Positions 21,401 to 35,000 of a stretch of DNA of 64,000 nucleotides are shown one piece after another (position 1 is the first letter of the stretch; the number at the start of each line of letters is the position of its first letter). The notes under the pieces are model-generated. The model saw only the letters and a list, made by a program, of their open reading frames with translations. It was not told the origin of the DNA and searched no databases. This DNA is from Panonychus citri (Eukaryota; Arthropoda; Arachnida; Trombidiformes; Tetranychidae): the NCBI RefSeq assembly GCF_014898815.1, contig NW_026515516.1, positions 372,001 to 436,000 of the forward strand, given 5' to 3'. Position numbers and translations under genes: made by a program.

Positions 21401-24400
21401 TCGAACGAGTATTTTTGAATAATAGCGAAATTAAATTTGAAAAAGTGTCCCAATTGTCTTGTATTACATAGACTATTATCATCGTCTTCCAAATTGAGTG
21501 TAAATTCAGTTACGATAATGTTTAAACCAGGAAACCGGAGGTGATAACAATATTATCCTCCACCCACTTCCTTCAGTGATTCATGACATTGTACATTATT
21601 ATCTTCTTATTGACTCAGTTATCTCATGAGAATTCAATTAATACAATGTTTTTCACTCTAAATATTGTGTATATGTGAATACATGTACTGTATGTATGAA
21701 TAGTTTGATTGAAACTTTTGTCTATCTGAAACAAAAATAGACAAACAAAAAGCTTATGGTAAAAATTGTATCTCAACCTTAGTTTTTTTTTCATCATTTA
21801 GGATACGAAAATTGAGTTAATTAAAAAACGGGCAAAATTAACGGATATTAAATTTTTTAGATGATTACATTGACTCTTGATTGACAAAACATAATCAATT
21901 TGTTAATACAATATGTAATCAAGATGATTCATTCAATTTCGCTGAGTAATTGATATTGTCTCTTGTATTCTCGGTAAATTTATCATGTAAATATACAACC
22001 TGATTAAGGTCACTTGAGTTTACCTTATGCAAAGTAATATACATATCATCATCATGTCATCTTTATCATCATCTCAAGGGTCTTAAATAAATGCAACATT
22101 TATTATGAACCCGGAAAAGCAACTTGCTGCGATCAAAATCTATCGAAAACCATCAATATAAACTATTATCTATTCCATGATTATCATCATCATGAACCTT
22201 ACATATATGAGAGATAATATTATGATGGAAACATGATGATATATTTTGTCGATCTGTTGTTGTTCAAATGAGTTCGAACTTTTCTGATAGAAAGAGTGAA
22301 AAGTTGTGTGAAAAAGTTTCCAATCCATTGAACATATCGATAGAGAAAACTTGGAAAGATGAATTTGGATGGAAACTTTTTTCTTCTCGACCAATATAAT
22401 TACATCCATGAACGATTAGTTGATCGTCATTATCCCTGATAATTGATAATATTTATATATATTATGATGGCGATCAATTGGTAATCGAAGTCAACAAATC
22501 CAAATCTAGCAAACTAATGATTTCATTGAAAAAGTTTCAAGCAGAGTTGATGAATCATTTTCATCCCATCGGTTGATAATCGTAACCAATGATTGAAAAA
22601 AGATTCAGATTCTGTATCATCATGTATCCATCATCATGGATAAGCAATAGTGGACTGAATAATTTTCATTCATCATCAACATGAATCATTAAGATTGTTT
22701 AGCTTTAAAAATGGAGACATTTTTTTACGATTTGAGTTTTTTTCCTCAATGCTCACCCGAAGCTTTTAAGACTTTTTTTTCTTACATCTTTCATCATCAT
22801 CTTGTCTTTTTCTTTCTTTTCTTCTGTTGATTCTGAATGTCATCAAGATCATCATTATCCTCCTTCAGCATTCAGATTCCTATCATGATTAAACGAGCAG
22901 AGGGAAGTAAAAGAAAACTGTGATTGATGAATAGTCTCTATCCATTATTTGATATTTGCTTTTACATAGAATGGGAAAAGTTTTTCTCCCTCAACTGTTC
23001 AGAATAATCAGATGAAGATGAGAAAAGAGATTCAATTGGAAAGTTAGTGAGTTGATCGAGAATTGGAAGGAGAAAAATGAAATAAATATTCTCTCTCTTT
23101 CTCTTTCTCTCTTGTTCTCTCATATTCTTTCCTTCATTTTGATACTTCGAACTTTACTTGTGAGTTATTATTGAAAAGTTCGTTGGGAAATTTGTTTCTT
23201 TTTGAGAGATAATTGGTAAAGTTCTGAAAGAGAACAAGTTAAGCTTGATATCGATTCTGTTCACCTTGTACTCTTCCTTAAGGTCTGTCCAACTGTCACT
23301 TGATATGAAGGTGCAAGGAGCGAGAAAATTATATTGGCACATGAAGGGAAGTGAAAAATATCATCGGATTACTTAGAATGTGGACAAGTTCAGCTTCGAT
23401 TGTGAAAAGAATAAAAAAAATTTCGATGAAACCAATTCTCTTTCATGGATTTTACTCTATTAGTGATACCTTATCATTGTCAAGTTTCATCTTGATAAAA
23501 ATTCGGGTAACTATCAGTTTCAAGTTTTGTAAATTGTTCTGATCCTTTTACGAGATAGAAACTTAACTTAACCTTAAAACTGCCTCGAAACTTTTTTGGT
23601 CGAGAAAAAATAGAAATTCGAAGATATTTTTCTACAATCTATTACATACGATTAAGAATAAAACATTCCCAGAAAATTTCTGTTCTTTTCTCATGGTAAA
23701 CTGTTCAGAAGGTGAACTTGAAATCAGATTTTCGAACACATTTTCCAATTCAGTTAACATGAGTGAATAAATCGATGGATAAATACAACTGTTCCGGTTT
23801 TTTGTCCTGAACTGTCCAAAAAATGGACATGATGCCTGAAAAATCAGAAGAAAAGCAAAAAATTCATAGAAAAGTTTTTCTTTTTCTCTTTTTTCTTAAG
23901 GTATCCCTCTTTTATCATGACCACACCCCCTGAAGATGTTCATTCATCTTTTGTGATTATTATTGTTATTCAGGGAAATTCATCAACTTTTTTCGTAAGT
24001 AAGAATTTCCCTGTATAATAGTTATTATCATCTGGTGTCAAAATTTCCCATCTTCACCATCCCAGCTCAGAATCATGACGATTTTCACCATAACAACTCA
24101 AAAACTAATATTTCATGTTTTTCATGTTCATTTCATGGTGATAAAAATGAAGAATCAATAAAAACGCCAAAGATGAGAGCAGAAATAGGCAACTAATATT
24201 ACTACTTATCACCTCCTGTTACAAACTCTTCCTCATGAAGATGAACAATTTCATGTTTCTATTTTTCTCACCATGAAAACTTTATTCTCTTTCACTATCT
24301 TTCATGAATCATCTAAATGAGAAGAGAAAAAAATATCGGGATTAAACTGAACTTCTCATGGAAGTGATTGAGAAATAAGGTCATTCCCATTCTTCATAAG

Positions 24401-27400
24401 TATTTCATCATTTATACTCATGGAGATGTTGATAACCTTTCATCATCACTATTTTATTTTTTCGCTATTTATCATGAGGATTCAATGAATTCTATTTCCA
24501 TTATTTGTACGAAATTTTTTTCCTTCGATTTTCACTTCTTTCAGTTATCGTCTTGTGTTTCAGGTTCTTGAGTGAAAGTCCAACGATTTTATTTCCCTCT
24601 CTTTTCAGAACTCTTTTTCTCATTTCCAACCATTCATGTGGTTTTCTCATAACTCTGATTATCTTTCTATCGTTACCCTGTTATATAACATGAAGATGAT
24701 TATGATAATCATTCAGATACTTTTTTCCTCCATCATGATGGTCAAGGAATAAGATTTTTTTCCTTACTCTCTCAAACTAACCAATCTCTTTGCCTTGACC
24801 TTTCGTACACTTGGTGTTGATAACCTTGTCCTGGTGAGTTTACCCCACCCTCTCATGATAAACTTATACAAGATCGGAATTGATCACTCTCATTATTTTG
24901 TCATCATCTTCATCATCTTTTGTTGACCAACAATTGGTAACAATGTAATGAATCAGAAGGGACCATAAAAAGCAAACTTCATCTTCTCTCATTATTTTTA
25001 CCTCTCTCTCTCTCAAACTTTATCACTATTGTCTGATGATAATATCCTTCAAGAATCTTTATCATCATCATGTTGTGAGTGACAAGAAGTATCATGAAGA
25101 TGGAAAAATTTTCTCTTTTCTTTTTCTTTTGACATAAACTGAAAGTAAGAAATTAATTTCTCTGACTAAAATTTTCCAAGTATAACATGAATTCTTACAT
25201 GAAACTCAGATAATAAGCTGAGCAATTTCAATCATGATCCTTTTTCCCTTTCAAGATCAGTTTTCCAACGATAATTCAATCAAAACACAACAAAATATTT
25301 GACCAGATCATCAGCTGAACTTTCATAACAAAGGAATAGCGATAAGAATCCACTATCAACATTTTTCATGTGAAACATTTTTCATTTGCTTGTTTTCAAT
25401 TCTGTTTATCCATATTTGATATTAATAATAACGAAACTTGTTGGCATTTTTATCAGATGAAATTTATCAATTGAGTTTTCCAACGATTCTCATGATAAAC
25501 ATGAAAGGTTTGGAATATTTTCTCTCCTTCATCTCAGTTATCAATATCTATTCTCATCCTTGATCAAATTAATTTCATTCTTGATGATGCTTATGATGAG
25601 AATGAAACAAGATAAAGATGATGATGAGACTTAAACTGAGAGAGAGAGAGAGAGAGAGAGATAAAGAAAGAGAAAGTGACATCAATCACTGAACTTTCAA
25701 AGATATTACATTTCTGACAGAACGGAAGAAAACTGATGAGAAGTAAAAGAAAGGGAATGTTCCTCCTTTCAGGATAAAGAGAAGAAGGAAAAAAATTCGG
25801 AAAAAGAAAACAAAAAATACGAACCTTTCGTTCAGTACAATTATATTAATTCTCAGTTGAGAGTTAATCTTACTTTGAATCAGAATTCTGTTTACTTTGA
25901 GGTAAATACGTTGAACTTTTGATGAAAATGATGTTTAAACGATGTTGATTCAGTTTTCTTTTTGCTGTACCAAAAAATAAAGGTAAATTTATATTCATGA
26001 AAATGACGTTAGTTCATTAAATTAATCCTACCTGGAGATGGTTGAAGCTTAAAATGAATGGATGATAAACTATTTCGAAGTAGGAAAAGGAAATGGTTTT
26101 TATAAATTTAAGATTCGGAATCTATTATAATCAACTCAGAAGTGAATTACCTACTCAGGTAATAATAAGTTAACTTGTTTTTTGAAATTCTTGATCTTAT
26201 TTCGTAACAAGAATAATTAATATTACGGAGCGAACTGAATGTTGATACAAAGTATTAATGAGGAGTTTTGTGATCATGATTCTTGTCCATGAGAAGAGAT
26301 GAACTTTCTGTGTTTACATCAGAATTAGTTGATGAACATTTGAAAGGGAAAAAGTAATGACCAAGGAAGTGATTAGAGAAAGTTTCTATTGTCCAGTTGA
26401 TGGTGTTAAGCTCATTGGTCAATTGGAGTGAGAGAAAGTTAAGCCGATGATGAGAAACTTGACCATTAGAAAGTTTCTAGATCGTTTTGTTTTTCACATT
26501 AAAACAATAAAAACCAAAGTTCGATTCATATAAATCGCTTGTTACCCGATTTTCTTTATGATTAATATTACGAATCATCATTTTCAGTCTAATGATACAG
26601 AATCTCCTTTGTAACTACTTAGAGATGATAAACTTATCATCATTATCATCATACTTATGAAGATAATAATGAAAACTCGAGGAAGACAAAATGTTATTAA
26701 AGTTAATTTTGATCTTAAATTGTTATGATGAACAGAAAAGTTCATAAGATATGAAGAGTGAACTGCAAATTCAGCAAAAAGTTTCATATGAGTGAGTGAA
26801 AGAGATACAAAGATGATGAAATCGAAAAGTAAAATAATGATAAAGTATAAGAAGGAAAAAGTTTCGTCATGAAAATGATCCAAAGTCAATAATAGATTAT
26901 GATTTGTCTCTGATATTGGATGTGATATTTTAGATTCTGATTATTACCTCTTTCCTTTTCCTTTATCATCTTGAGATAAACAAGACGTTCAGCTGAGTTT
27001 CCCATGGTGGCGATTATTTCATGTTAAATAATCGATAAGAACTCTTAGTTAATGGTTCAGTTCGGATGAAAAGAAAAGTTTTCTCTCTCATCTCTCCATC
27101 TTACCAATTTGTGCGAGTAAAGTCATAACAATATCTAATACAGTAACATCATCATCATCATTATCTTTATTCTGATATCTCAACAATTGTTCAGTTCCAT
27201 GCTGAGGGTGAATTGGAAGTTTCTCTCAACTTTTATTATTCCAATTCAGATGAATGAGAAAAAAATTATTCCATTCCCATTAAAATCTTCAATCTTAATT
27301 TAACTCATTTTGTCTTTTACATGAAGAGTAACATCACCATTATGAAAATCATTCCTTTCATGTAATGAATATCAATTCAATTCAGATGATTATCATAATT

Positions 27401-29039
27401 AACAGCTATAAAATTAGCTCATATGATAATAGTTAAAGATTATCGCTGAAAAGAAATCAAAGTTAAAAAAAATTCCATGCAGTAGTTAATCAAGGAGAAG
27501 AGATTGAGTTTTGATTGGTTGTTAAGGAGAGATTGTTAAGTCAATTAATTCAATTTAATTTAATTCCATTTTATTTCACCAATTAAACTTTGCTCAACGA
27601 CAATTTGCTATTAAATTCCTGGTCGTTAATTGTTTGTCGTTATTGTTAATTCCAGTTAATTATCGATGGGGAAATATTCAGACAGGATATCAAAATATTT
27701 CCACTAATCTGATTACCATGTTTATGATAATATGCTCATCATATGAGAGAGGAAAATCTTACCTGTGTAATAAGAATAAGTTTCAATTCTCATCATGAAC
27801 ATAACGGTAATTTTGTTTGTGTAATCAATTTATCATCTCCACCGATTCGGATTTGCTTTTTTCATCACCATCTTTTTTTTGACTTCCTCATCTCTATCAT
27901 CATGTTGATCTTTAATTTCATCCTCTTCTCTGATAATTACATCAACTCTTTTTTTTCCTCATCACTTTTTTTCATTGTCATTCACTTGTGATGTTTTCTT
28001 CAAGTGAAAGTAACAAAATCAACCTTTTTTAATGATGTTACTTATGATGATGGTGAGGATCCTGATCACCATCATGATGAACATGATGATGAGCAAGAAA
28101 ATGATTGGATGATAAAGTTGAAACTTGACTTGATTTCTTATCATGTTAATGGTTTTCATTGTAATTCGGAAGGAAAAATCTTTCATTGACATAATTTTCT
28201 CATTATTGGTAAGATTATATCCTCATCATCATGATAATCGTTGATTGTTCATGATCATCAGAGTCATCAATTAACTTAATTTCATGATGAATTTAATCAA
28301 TAGAGTAACTTAAATCTTTTTCGATTTCTTTTACCCGTTGAAATTTTCATGTTAATATTACGAAACGATTCGTGAGGACTCACAACAAGCTTAACCAGGT
28401 TTCAAACAAGTTCGAGTATTCAAGTTTCAGTTATCATCAAAGAATTATGAAACTCTATCCTAACAGAGTGACCACGAAATAATTTGATGACAGTTGATAA
28501 TTTGATCAAAATATGACAATTGAGTTTTGCCCAAACCTCCAAAACTCGAGGCTAGGGTCTGAATACTTTAAGAAAAAAAGTTTTACGCGAAAAACTCGTT
28601 GAAATGCCCTTTAACTATTCCTAATGATAAATGCTGTTAATTAACTTTGAACATGGATGATGGACATTGAGTATCCTTCGAGAGTGAAAAGTATTTCTTT
28701 GTATCTAACTTTAGAAACGCTCAAAGTTTCAATTCGATTCTGTTTCTATTTCGTTTCAAACATTAAATTCGAAGCTTTAGTTTTTTTTCTTGCTCTTTAT
28801 TGCTCGAAATTTTCGAGAAAAATATCAACATTGTTTCTAATACTTTCTCCATTTTCCCATCATCATTTCCCTTGTTATACCCATTGAGGGAATCGTTTCT
28901 TTCTGAGATTCGAATTTCAAGTCTACTTTTTTTGCTCTTTTGTTCTTTTACTTTCACAGCTTTACCTCTTTTCTTATCATCATCATTATCTTTTCTCCTT
29001 TCTGATGTTTCAAAATCTTTCTTTCAATCCCATTACCGT

Positions 29040-29077
<38 letters not shown>

Positions 29078-32000
29078 GAAAAATTCTTAATTCATCTTCT
29101 AAACATATGATTTTCATCCCTCCATGAGTTTTAACCCACCAATGATAAAGATACTATCGAAGGAGTATTTTTTAATAGTCTCTGTGGTCCGGTAGCTTAA
29201 ATGATGACTGGTCATCATCATCATCATAAATGTTATCTATTATTTTGGAAGCGAAAAAAAATTGATAAACTTAGTCTTTCTTTTCTTTCCGTGTTCAACT
29301 GTGGAAACAATTTATCAAATGATAACTCAATCAATTGAATCAACAAAATGATTACAATCACGCAATCCACTTGATACAAAATGTATTAGAAATAGTTAAT
29401 CATGTTAAAAGAAATCGTCTAAATCAAACAAGTTGTTATAAAAATAGAAGTGATGACCAGAAGCGCGCAAATTTCAAACTGGACATTTTTCTGTCCATTC
29501 AGATGATCAATTTGATACGAAATTGATCATCTAAACCTTCAACATTCATCTAATCAATTAATAAACAATGAACATTAAAACAACAGCAATGAAACAATTG
29601 GCTCAATTTTATGATGATCATCATTATGTTTATCAATACATTGTATTGATTTTTAGTTGATTAAACTGACCCAAATCAATTTGATCATTTGTAATAACAA
29701 AGAAAAAACAACAAATAATTACTATTGTAGATGAAAGGAAATAGTAAGAGATATAACTGACCAGTGGACAGTTATAACTGCAGAGAAATAGCAAAAAAAA
29801 CACTGGTCAATTTGTATTACTCTCAACAATCAACAATCAAAATAACCTTGAGACCAAATGATCAACAAAACAATGTCTTAAATATTAACTGTATCCAATG
29901 GTCAAGATAAACAACAATTTAGTTTTGATTGTTTCATTTGATTGTAATGATTAAGGTTGAAACAAATGATAATAATAAACAATGATTATCTCTTGTAACA
30001 TCCAATAAACGTTTCCTTTATTATTATCATTGTTTTCATCATTATTATTTATTTGATTGTCTTGATTACCTTTAACTATTATTTAGGTCAATTAATTCAA
30101 ATCACTAAATTAATCTGATCATTGTTTTACAATAATATTAAATTATCGTCACTCTAACTAATCATAATGGTCAATGATTAAAACTAATCATCACAATGAA
30201 TATTTGTGTTCAACTTATTTATATTGACCATGAATATAATTAATGAATTCAATTTGATACGAAAAACTAATTAGTAATTATCATTATAATATTTATATAT
30301 ACAAACTTTACACAACAATTAACTTAATCATTGTGATAATATTCATGAATCTATTTTAATTGTTGAAGAAATTAAATTTAAGTAATCACAATATTAGCTT
30401 AATATTATTATTATAATCAAACAGTACTGAACTTTAACAGATAACTTTAATTACCTTTAATCAAATATTCACTTTGATTATCATGCTAATTAACACACGA
30501 ATTTTTTTTTGATACAATGTATTCTAATTGGATTTGATTTGCTTAATTGTTTTAATCCTTTTTTTTCAGGATTCTAATTGTGATTTTAATGGTAGCAGAA
30601 AAACCGTTCGTTCAAAATCCTATTAAACTATTAAGAGAATCTTTTGTTGCTTAATTTTGGACATTCTGATGCCATGAATTCAGAATAGATTATCAATCCT
30701 TTAATATCAATAATATTTTGGTAAAGTTTTATCATGAAATTATTATGAAAAGAGACTCGTGAATGAGATAATAATTTTATTTGTTAGTTTATCTTTCGGG
30801 TTATTTCAAAATTTCATCAACAAAATTTTAATATTTCAACTGAAGAGCCTCAAGTGCGATGATAACAATCATGATGAAGGAAAAGTTCAAGAGATTAGAT
30901 GAAAAGTGTAATAATTTTACATGGAAATTGAGCAATACCCAAGGTGTTCATGAGACCAATTGAAAAAGTTGAATGTAATATTTATATTCAATTAAATTTT
31001 GTTACTCTTTTTCCCTCATCAACAAAACCTTCAAGGCAAATGTTGATTCAGTATTTTCCCCCTGTTATCAATGTTTACCATTGATATTATTGCTGTTTTT
31101 TTTTACCATGAAATTCCCATTTATTGTTACCCTGTCAGTAATTAAGTTAATCAGCTTTGTATGAATGTTTTACCTTTAAGACATTATTCTGGTTGACTTG
31201 GAAATTGAATCACAATGATAAGTTTTTCTCTGATTTCCACAACTCCCAAGTGATAATCGTTTTTCATGAATGAATCTGGAATGAGAAATATAAAGAAATC
31301 GAAAAAGAAAAAAAATTCTCTTCCAATTTTCAATATTTATCGAAATTGAAATTATTGAATAACAAACGATTGGTTCAGTTGAAGTTTTCCCTTTAACCAT
31401 TAGACATTCACTTTGCAATTGTCCATCGGGAAATTAATGTCCACCCTCATTTCAATCAGTTTCTATATGATTATCAGGGTAAATGTTTTCATCATCTCAT
31501 TTTCCATGAACAAGAAATCATCATTTCAACAATCACCATGAAAATGGTGGAAAACTTTTCACTTTGTTTCATTTTTTTATTCTGCAAATTTTTTATCTTC
31601 CTCATCTTATAGGTAAAGGTTAAAAGACTCATCTTTTTATCATCATCTTCATGTGGTCAAGTGAAAAGCAAATTGATTTCGTATTCTGTTTATTTTATAT
31701 TGTATTTATCATCTTTAGCATCCTCATCATTTTGCTTTTAGTCTTTTTCCATTTTCACCTTTCATCTCTCATCTTCCATGACATTTCTTCATCCACCTTT
31801 GGATTCAATTGTTTTTTATTCACTTTATTTCTTAGCATCTTCTCTCTCCCTTTTATCTTCATCTTCCTGTCAAACTTAAGAAGCAAAAAGAAAAGAGAAG
31901 ATGAAATAGAAATGTAAAGCATCATCTTCCATCTTCATCTGTTTTCCTCTCTGTCTCTGTCTCTGTCTCTCTCACTCACTCTTTTTACTTTTCTTGTAAA

Positions 32001-35000
32001 GTGAAACCTTCATCATCATTATCATCATCATGCAATTTTCCTCATCATGAGGAAGTGCGTTTTCTTGTAAAATGATAACAAAAAAAGTCTTAAATATCGC
32101 TCATGTAAATGTAATTGTTTTGTTACGTTTACCTTTTTTTCATCCTCATCACTTTCCGATGAGATGGATGCAGTTTAAACTATGAATTTTGATAGTATTT
32201 TCATCTCTACCATCATTTCCGTTTTCCATCATTTCACCTTCATCAACTTCTCCAAAACACTTCAATTGAAACTAAATACAGGTCAAGTTTGACGTTAGTA
32301 TGACTTTTAATTCTTGAGCATGATATAACCATGATAGTCTTGGTGATTTAATCATATTTCTAATGATGATTTAAAACCTCGATTCACTGATAAAAATTCA
32401 AATCGTTCCCTTTATGACAATACATTAATAAGCTACATTTAATAATAATGTTACCTTTTGTTGTTTTCCTACTTTTCATCAACAAGTATTCATCATCATC
32501 ATGATTATATTGATAGATGAACTGAACCTAAATTGAGTTGATTCATGGGGATAATTTATATTGATGAAACAAATAACAGTCACAGACGACATGAGGATAT
32601 ATTGTTTCCAATATAATAATAATACCTGACAAGAAAATTGAAAAACATGAATGAATATGAGTGAGAAATTTTTTCCCTCCTCAAAAAGATGAACAACTTT
32701 CCCTGAACAGGTATTATGAAAAATGGTTAAAATAACTTGGTGAATAAGAAAAGGAGAAAGTTCTGATTTTGAATCATGAACAACAATCAACTGAATTTAG
32801 AGTTTTTTTTCCCTCTCTTCTTTTTCTCCCTCATGTTAACCAATTTATCTTTGTGTCATATTAGAAAACAGTGTCAGAATATAATCCTTGATTCAATTCC
32901 GAGAACGATTTTCAAAGTGTAAATAAGAAACATGATGAGAAGATGATGATGGTGATGAGAAAGAGGAAGATAAACAAACTTTATCATCATTTCTATTTTT
33001 AATGATTTCACTTTTAAACTTGACCAGTCTCCATCCTCCTAAAACTCTGGACATCAAGTGATGGAAAGAGAGAGAGAGAGAAAAAAAATACTTCAATTCT
33101 GAAAGTTTTTTCGCTCATCATTCTCACTCCATGAAGAAGTGAAGATGAGGATGAGCATCTTTCATCTTCCTCTTTATTTCACTTTCCATGTTATTTAATA
33201 TTATTGTCACATACAGACATTGACACAATTGCTGTTAGCTGATAATACATAAAGATAATAATATATGAGGATTTTTTTTCTCTCCCTCATCCTTATCATC
33301 CATTGATGATTATGATGATGATGATGATGAGAAAATGTTTATCCATTTATCCATTTGAACGTTTACTAAATGTGTCCACCCATCAAGTTTCCTGGTCACT
33401 TCATGGAATCAAAATCAGAGTAAACTTATGAAATTTTCTCCCAACACATTATATTTACCTCTCATCTCTTTAATTATATCACCAGAGTTGAGAGTTGGGA
33501 CAAACATTTCACCAGCAATTGTCCAAACTGAATTAAAATTGATTGTTGACTTAAATTGTTACTCGTGAATTTATCACAACTATCCCTTTCGATTAACAAT
33601 TTGAAGTTTTGAAGTTGAGACTGGACTCAGGTAATAATGGTCAATATTTACCCTGTTTTCAGACTATTTTTATATCAATTTCTTTCAGTTTTTGCAGAAT
33701 TTGTCATTTTGAGTTCTGTCCTGAATCCATCCTGTCCCAGCTGAGGTGTGAACCAAATTGATAGAGATGAAATTACTAACAACAAGAATTTTCATCATAA
33801 TTTCATGATAATTATAATTATTTATATACATTTATCATGAATGCTGATTATTATTACGATAATTTGTTTTTCATTCAAGATGAAATGTTGGAAGTTATAT
33901 TATGAGATTATAATTATCATGCTTGAAAGATCCAATGAGTATGATAATAATCACGATATTTGAATGTAAATGCTCATAAGATTGCAGCAAAATAAATTGT
34001 ATCACAACAAATGAACAAGATAAGAAATTTTCTCATCATCAATTGATTTCTAATATGTAAATTTTTATCAGAACTGTTTTGCTTTTAGCATTATAATAAT
34101 ACATTTAATGATTGAATCAATGTTAAATCACCAGGGATGATCAAGTAACCACTTAACTGGATAACAACCATGATCTTGAATCAATTGGTTTGAACCTTTT
34201 TTTTCAAAACTGATCAATAATGATAACAATTTATGGACTATATTGATGGTGATAACAAAGATGATCAATGGTTTGCCAATGATGAGGATGATTGTCGCTT
34301 TTACAATAAGGTCAAAAGGATAATTTCCAATACTATTGAAAGTTCCAGAACTTTTCTTCCGAATTTGAAAAAATTGAGAGATGAATTCGAATGAAAAGTT
34401 TCAAGTAATCATTTCGAGCTATTTTTTTCTATTTTTAGAGGTTAAAACTTTATTTCTCTCTCTCTCTCTTCACTCTTCATTGCCATCATCATCATTATCA
34501 TCATAATCCTAAGTGTCTTTTACAGTTGATGATAAAATCCTCTGTAATAATGATGCCGATGATGAAAGAGTAGGAGGAGAAAGATGAAAAAGATTCTGAT
34601 TCAAGAGTGTATCAAATGTGCCAATGGCTATGATTGTGAAAGGAGTGATTCTGATAGTGCATCATCACCATCATCATCATCATGGTGATGAAAGAAGAGT
34701 GTTAATGGAGAAGAGGGTGGTGGAAAATACACAATAACTTGGGTCAGGGTGGAAAGAGTAAGGAAGAAGCAAGAGAAAAAAAAATAATAGTAAGAAACAA
34801 GTTGAAAGTTAGATTGTCGTTAGAGAATGACATGATTATAATAGATTGAAATTGAATGATTTATGGTTTTTGGAAACAGATAAATACACATTGAGGTACT
34901 TTCTTCCCTATTATCAGAATGATGATAAAAATGACGATGAAGATGATGATGATATGCTTATACCTTTATGAGAAGAAGATAGTTTTGTCAAAAGCAATTC

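Noticed and set aside
31651..31917. 88-codon hydrophobic frame that looks like a membrane protein
   Set aside because: The hydrophobicity follows from pyrimidine-rich T/C composition of intron DNA; no family features or splice sites.
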